A stretch of DNA of 10,101 bases, from positions 1-10,101 of the forward strand of contig CALMAV010000536.1 in assembly GCA_937859895.1 (NCBI GenBank), given 5' to 3'. Positions 6,502 through 10,101 of this stretch are shown here, in pieces; the first letter of the stretch is position 1, and the number at the start of each line of letters is the position of its first letter. The notes beneath the pieces were generated by a model. The model was not told where the DNA came from and searched no databases. It worked only from the letters and a program-made list of their open reading frames with translations. The DNA is from an uncultured Bryobacterales bacterium. Its GTDB lineage: Bacteria > Acidobacteriota > Terriglobia > Bryobacterales > Bryobacteraceae. The translations under genes and the position numbers were made by a program.

Positions 6502-7453
6502 TCGGCTCTACTTGGGAGTAGATGGCGGCCAATCGAGCACTACCGCTCTGATTGCCGATGAACACGGGCGAGTGTTGGGCGAAGGAGTAGGTGGTCCCTG
6601 CAACCATGCGAGCGCAACCGAAGGGCGACGTAAGTTTTTAGCAGCGGTGGGTGGCTGTATGGAAACTGCATGCGCACAAGCGGGATGTTCGCCGGCAACT
6701 GTGGAGTTCGCGGCCGCCTGCTTTGGGCTGAGTGGAGGGGCGGAAGATAAGGCTCCGTACATCTACCAACTGATCCGTAGTCGCCAATTTAAATTGACTC
6801 ACGATGGAGAGATTGCACTAACCGGAGCCACTGGCGGGCAGCCAGGAATCATTGTCATTGCAGGTACAGGCTCTTTTGCATTTGGACGCAATGCGGAAGG
6901 TCGAACGGCCCGAGCAGGCGGATGGGGTTACATCTACGGGGACGAGGGTGGTGCCTTTGATATGACTCGGAGGGCATTGCGAGCAGCGCTTAAATATGAG
7001 GAGGGCTGGGGACCAGCTACGGAGCTACTTACTCTCTTGAAGCAAGCCGGCAACGCTGGGACTGCAAACGAATTGTTGCATCGCTTCTACGCCGATGTTC
7101 CACGTTCGTCCATTGCCGCCTATGCTCCTTTGGTGACGGAAGCAGCTGCAGTCGGTGATACTGTTGCGAACCAAATTTTGCAGGACGCGGCAAACGAGCT
7201 ATGTCGCTATGTCGGAGGCGTAAAGCAACAACTTTTCGATGGTGAGCAATCGCCCCGCATCAGCTATGTCGGGGGTGTGTTTAGCAGTCCATCACTTCGT
7301 GACTACTTCAGCGCAGCTATTCGCGCTGAGGTGAGCGAGAACATAGCTCCACCGCTTTACCGGCCTGCCACAGGCGCATTGTTCGAAGCATGGGCATTGG
7401 ACGGCGTGGGCGTTACGCCAAGGTCAGAGAACGATGGCGCAACAGTCTCCTGA
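6494..7453 (+). CDS. BadF/BadG/BcrA/BcrD-type ATPase, probable N-acetylglucosamine kinase
   Basis: An ASKHA-fold sugar kinase-like protein of 319 residues from the proposed start. Phosphate-1 loop GVDGGQSSTTAL is at 8-19; GTGSFAFGR (124-132) is the phosphate-2 region. GGWGYIYGDEGGAFD (142-156) is typical of N-acetylglucosamine kinases, and the adenosine-side loop YVGGVFSS is at 258-265. PATGALFEAWALDGV near the end is the conserved family C-terminus. The likely reaction is ATP-dependent phosphorylation of GlcNAc or a related amino sugar, for example from peptidoglycan or chitin; no murQ or nag gene is nearby to support a pathway. The frame stays open back to GTG 6362, but those 44 codons lie over the Fe-S motif of nth and match nothing in the family. 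TTG 6494 places the phosphate loop at the normal distance from the N-terminus. The 3' end overlaps the opposite-strand channel gene. Confidence 0.85.
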   Translation: MPDRLYLGVDGGQSSTTALIADEHGRVLGEGVGGPCNHASATEGRRKFLAAVGGCMETACAQAGCSPATVEFAAACFGLSGGAEDKAPYIYQLIRSRQFKLTHDGEIALTGATGGQPGIIVIAGTGSFAFGRNAEGRTARAGGWGYIYGDEGGAFDMTRRALRAALKYEEGWGPATELLTLLKQAGNAGTANELLHRFYADVPRSSIAAYAPLVTEAAAVGDTVANQILQDAANELCRYVGGVKQQLFDGEQSPRISYVGGVFSSPSLRDYFSAAIRAEVSENIAPPLYRPATGALFEAWALDGVGVTPRSENDGATVS

Positions 7454-9036
7454 ATCGGTACTGCAAACTCGACTGACAAACGAACTGAAGCCTCCACGAT
7501 GCTCAACAACAACTCTGTCTGAACGCGCAGGAATTGGTCAAAGTCGGCTGTAAGTACATACGCGAAAATATCCAGGTCAAAAGACTGTAACGTAATCTTC
7601 GTGAAGCGCAAGGGAACGCCCGTCGAGTCAACCATCGGATGATCCTCAAGAACCTTCGTGACGGCTGCGATCATCGCGCGGATCTTGTCAGGATGCGTAT
7701 CGCGACGTAGGTTCAAGGTGGGGTGAAACCACATGCGGTCGCGTTTGGCATAGTTCTCCAGCGTCATGGTGGAGAACGACGAGTTCGGAACTGTGACTAT
7801 CGTGCGATCGAGCGTGCGGATGCGCGTCGATCGCAAGCCGATGTCGACTACCGTGCCAACCTGGCCGCCAAACTGACAGAAATCTCCGACTAACACCGGT
7901 TTGTCGCTGATTACCGATACACCGCCGAACAGGTTTTCGATCGTCTTCTGCGCAGCTAACGCGACAGCAATACCACCGACTCCCAGGCCAGCCAGGATAG
8001 TGTTGATGTTGTATCCCCATGCCCCGACTACGGCCAAAAGGGCAATAAACCCGATAATGATTTTGACTGAACGCGCGAATAGCGGCAGAGCAGAATAGGA
8101 CACGGCTCGTTCCCGGACATCCAAACGGGCGGTTACCGTGTCGGAAATGACATCAACTACCACCATCAGCAATTCAGCGAGTGCCCAGATGAAGACCAGC
8201 GACAGCAGCTTCAAAAGCAAGTCACGCAGCAAAGCGGGCGGAGCAATCAGCTCTATAGCTCCGCGAATCAAGGTTACTGCGACGATGCGGCGCAATGGCT
8301 CGACTGCAGCCCCTAAACGTTGAACATGCAGCCTCCTGGAATATCGAGTTGTTACGGGCCGGATCAGGACGAGAAAGGCACGCGCTAGTGATCGTGAAAC
8401 GGCACTCACAATAGCACCTGCCAATATCAAAGCCAGCCAGATCCAAAGCTGCGCGCCAAAGATTCGGTTTCTCACCAGCGGCTCTGGCAGTCGCTTCTCA
8501 ATGGGGGACTCAGTTGCGAGTGCCGCTAACTCGGGAAGGTGAGCCACACTGTCGAAAGACAACAGCCAGATCTGCTGGTCTCCGGACACCTCGCGCTGCA
8601 AGTAAAGCGTGATGGTCTGGCCACTAACTTGAAACTCTTCGAGCTTGTCACGGTCTGCTGCCAAACCATCGTTTGGATTGCCGCTTGGATTGTTGCTGAG
8701 CCGTCCGACAATGAATTGAGAGTCCCGGTTCAGAATGAGGCCAAGCTGCCCGGCGAGCTCTGGACCTTTTGCCAGTGGGCGAACATGGCGGAGGTCAAGG
8801 TACTGGGCCGCTAGCTGATCGTTATCGTCGTGAATGGCTTCCAGGAATGCATACATTGCAGAACGAGGCGTGTTGCGCTTGAGGGGATCAGGCTTGTTGG
8901 CATCGGGCGCTGCTTTCGCCGCCTCTGGGGCAGTTAGTGAACTGAGAGACTGGCCGAACCCCCGGAGAGGGATCAAGAAAGAGGATGAGATTAGGAGGGC
9001 GACAATCCAACGCTCCACTATTGCTAAATGCTTCAT
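7357..9036 (-). CDS. MscS-family mechanosensitive ion channel with periplasmic N-terminal domain
   Basis: An inner-membrane channel that opens under membrane tension to release solutes during osmotic downshock. It has 559 residues, about twice the size of E. coli MscS. A signal peptide (about 1-29, hydrophobic IVALLISSSFLIPL) leads to a soluble, probably periplasmic domain (about 35-190). Hydrophobic segments lie near 195-214, 251-267, 276-297, 323-341 and 345-365. The pore-lining TM3 and its continuation read AGLGVGGIAVALAAQKTIENLF (349-370), then GGVSVISDKPVLVGDF, the start of the cytoplasmic beta domain, with the conserved VPNS at 416-419. The alpha/beta domain ends near 535, and the last 25 or so residues are a low-complexity tail. 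That tail is encoded in antisense to the kinase gene. It lies 58 nt downstream of pyrF on the same strand, probably in one unit. The start has only a weak GCGAG before it. Confidence 0.95.
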   Translation of the reverse strand: MKHLAIVERWIVALLISSSFLIPLRGFGQSLSSLTAPEAAKAAPDANKPDPLKRNTPRSAMYAFLEAIHDDNDQLAAQYLDLRHVRPLAKGPELAGQLGLILNRDSQFIVGRLSNNPSGNPNDGLAADRDKLEEFQVSGQTITLYLQREVSGDQQIWLLSFDSVAHLPELAALATESPIEKRLPEPLVRNRIFGAQLWIWLALILAGAIVSAVSRSLARAFLVLIRPVTTRYSRRLHVQRLGAAVEPLRRIVAVTLIRGAIELIAPPALLRDLLLKLLSLVFIWALAELLMVVVDVISDTVTARLDVRERAVSYSALPLFARSVKIIIGFIALLAVVGAWGYNINTILAGLGVGGIAVALAAQKTIENLFGGVSVISDKPVLVGDFCQFGGQVGTVVDIGLRSTRIRTLDRTIVTVPNSSFSTMTLENYAKRDRMWFHPTLNLRRDTHPDKIRAMIAAVTKVLEDHPMVDSTGVPLRFTKITLQSFDLDIFAYVLTADFDQFLRVQTELLLSIVEASVRLSVEFAVPIQETVAPSFSDLGVTPTPSNAHASNNAPVAGR

Positions 9037-9094
9037 TACTCGCTATTCTGACCGGCCTTGGTTTGCAGATTCAGTGTGACTCTGCATTAGTGCG

Positions 9095-9781
9095 CTAGGA
9101 ATGCGGAGCGATCTCAAGAAGAATCTTTTCACAGGCTTCCCTTGGATTTGCTGCTCGGGTCACCTGGCGACCAATGACGAGGAAATCGGCTCCATTTCGC
9201 AATGCTTCTGCGGGGGTGGCAACACGCTTCTGGTCGCCCGAATCGGCACCGGTGCTTCGAACCCCGGGGGTCACCAGCTTCAGCCCAGAGCCTGCAAGAG
9301 CACGGACGCGAGCCACTTCCAGGGGCGAACAGACTATCCCGTCCATTCTGCTTTCTACAGCCTTCCGCACCCGTAACTCGACCAGATCAGACACCGGTAC
9401 CGGATAGCCAAGATCCCGCAGATCGTCAGCATCGAAGCTGGTCAGGACCGTCACGGCGAGCAGTTGAGTAGCTGACGTCCCACGACCTTCGGCTGCCGCC
9501 TCCATCACACTGCGGCTGCCATGCACCGTTAAGAAGGTGGGCTCGATTCGCAGACAGATTTGCTTCGTAGCGCGCTTGACAGTTTCGCCGATGTCGTAGA
9601 GTTTCAGGTCGAGAAAGATTTGTTTTCCCAAGTCCCGGATGCGCTGCACTAGATCAAGTCCGGCAGCCGCATACAATTCCATGCCGACTTTGTAGAAGGA
9701 AGCCGCATCTCCAAGCTGCTCCACCAGACGCATCGCATCCTCTCCGTTATCGATATCAAGGGCGATAATGAGCGGGTTCAA
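9095..9781 (-). CDS. pyrF: Orotidine 5'-phosphate decarboxylase
   Basis: PyrF converts OMP to UMP, the last step of de novo pyrimidine synthesis. The 228-residue TIM-barrel protein is of typical length. It shows ALDIDN with D9 and SFYKVGMELY with K31. The catalytic D-x-K-x-x-D tetrad region is FLDLKLYDIGETV (D58, K60, D63); the usual sequence has DIPNTV at its end, so GE replaces PN. TVHG (86-89), LVTPGVRSTGAD (169-180) and VIGRQVTRA with the phosphate-binding R205 complete the active site. The start codon is TTG at 9781-9779, overlapping the TGA of selD by 4 nt; GGTGG about 10 nt upstream can serve as ribosome binding site. This tight overlap implies translational coupling to selD, although the two pathways are unrelated. 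Confidence 0.95.
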   Translation of the reverse strand: MNPLIIALDIDNGEDAMRLVEQLGDAASFYKVGMELYAAAGLDLVQRIRDLGKQIFLDLKLYDIGETVKRATKQICLRIEPTFLTVHGSRSVMEAAAEGRGTSATQLLAVTVLTSFDADDLRDLGYPVPVSDLVELRVRKAVESRMDGIVCSPLEVARVRALAGSGLKLVTPGVRSTGADSGDQKRVATPAEALRNGADFLVIGRQVTRAANPREACEKILLEIAPHS

Positions 9782-10101
9782 ACTGTTACCACCAGGGGCT
9801 TGGTGCGATACTCGACCACTCGACCAATGACGTATGCTTCCGGGCGTGCTTTCATCAAGTTGGCTGCATCGTCGGCTTTCAGGGAAACCAGCAGGCCGCC
9901 GGAAGTCTGCGGATCATAGAGTAGAGCCTGCAGCTCAGGAGGTAAGTCAGGCGGCATGGCGACGCAACTTTGGACGAAGTCACGGTTGTTCTTTAGACCG
10001 CCGGAATGCGCCCCTGCTTTTGAATACTCCACGGCTCCCGGGAGGAATCGAACGGCTGAAGCGTCAATTTCTAGCGTGACATTGCTGGCCAGTGCCATCT
10101 C
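9778..10101 (-). CDS. selD: Selenide, water dikinase (SelD), C-terminal fragment cut by window edge
   Basis: SelD makes selenophosphate from selenide and ATP, the selenium donor for selenocysteine and for 2-selenouridine in tRNA. Only the last 107 codons are here; a full SelD has about 345, so the N-terminal ATP-binding half with the catalytic Cys/Sec lies beyond the right edge. The visible part matches the SelD/PurM-like C-terminal domain: VTLEIDASAVRFLPGA, then HSGGLKNNRDF, then the hallmark LLYDPQTSGGLL, and a closing YVIGRV strand. The Met codon at 10098 is internal, since the frame stays open to the window edge and the family continues upstream. Its stop overlaps the pyrF start. Confidence 0.93.
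   Translation of the reverse strand, partial: EMALASNVTLEIDASAVRFLPGAVEYSKAGAHSGGLKNNRDFVQSCVAMPPDLPPELQALLYDPQTSGGLLVSLKADDAANLMKARPEAYVIGRVVEYRTKPLVVTV

Noticed and set aside
7688..8020. 110-codon minus-strand frame in a second frame of the channel gene
   Set aside because: Overlaps the conserved TM3 and beta domain of the MscS protein in a shifted frame; no sign of a frameshift in the channel reading.
8539..8814. 91-codon plus-strand frame
   Set aside because: Antisense shadow of the channel's N-terminal domain, without a ribosome site or family similarity.
1..10101. CRISPR array, tRNA/rRNA, insertion sequence, prophage or defence island
   Set aside because: No regularly spaced repeats, transposase or terminal repeats, or RNA-gene sequence seen on either strand; the genes are all ordinary chromosomal families.

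Overview
This 10.1 kb window is densely packed chromosomal housekeeping sequence from a bacterium. The proteins most resemble those of Acidobacteriota (Terriglobia / Koribacter-like). That placement is inference, based on the protein style of the primase, sigma factor and SRPBCC protein, moderate GC, TTG start codons and weak Shine-Dalgarno sequences. No mobile element, CRISPR array, rRNA, tRNA or phage gene is visible. Almost every base lies in or next to a recognisable gene, and no gap exceeds about 85 bp.

Layout. Positions 1-807 (minus) hold the N-terminal part of an NHEJ ligase, LigD: a 3'-phosphoesterase domain running into the ligase active site at the window edge. It is divergent from dnaG (873-2624, plus), which is followed by rpoD (2708-4360, plus). 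These two are the dnaG-rpoD core of the classical macromolecular synthesis operon, with no rpsU next to them. rpoD converges with an SRPBCC-family gene (4365-4880, minus), with a gap of only 4 nt. A second plus-strand run follows: a SAM methyltransferase (4947-5747), endonuclease III nth (5776-6501) and a BadF/NAGK-type sugar kinase, best started at TTG 6494 and ending at 7453. From the right edge a minus-strand run reads selD (partial) - pyrF - MscS-type channel. The channel's last 97 nt overlap the 3' end of the kinase gene in antisense.

Function. The left half covers DNA repair, replication priming and housekeeping transcription (LigD, DnaG, RpoD), with base-excision repair (Nth) further right. 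The right half mixes amino-sugar phosphorylation, pyrimidine synthesis, selenium activation and osmotic protection. The selD-pyrF overlap of 4 nt and the nth-kinase overlap of 8 nt suggest tightly coupled transcription units.

I found no convincing undescribed system. The points most worth a second look are the 97-nt convergent coding overlap, small inverted repeats at the dnaG start and after rpoD, three TTG starts, and a short region-1.1-poor N-terminus in RpoD.
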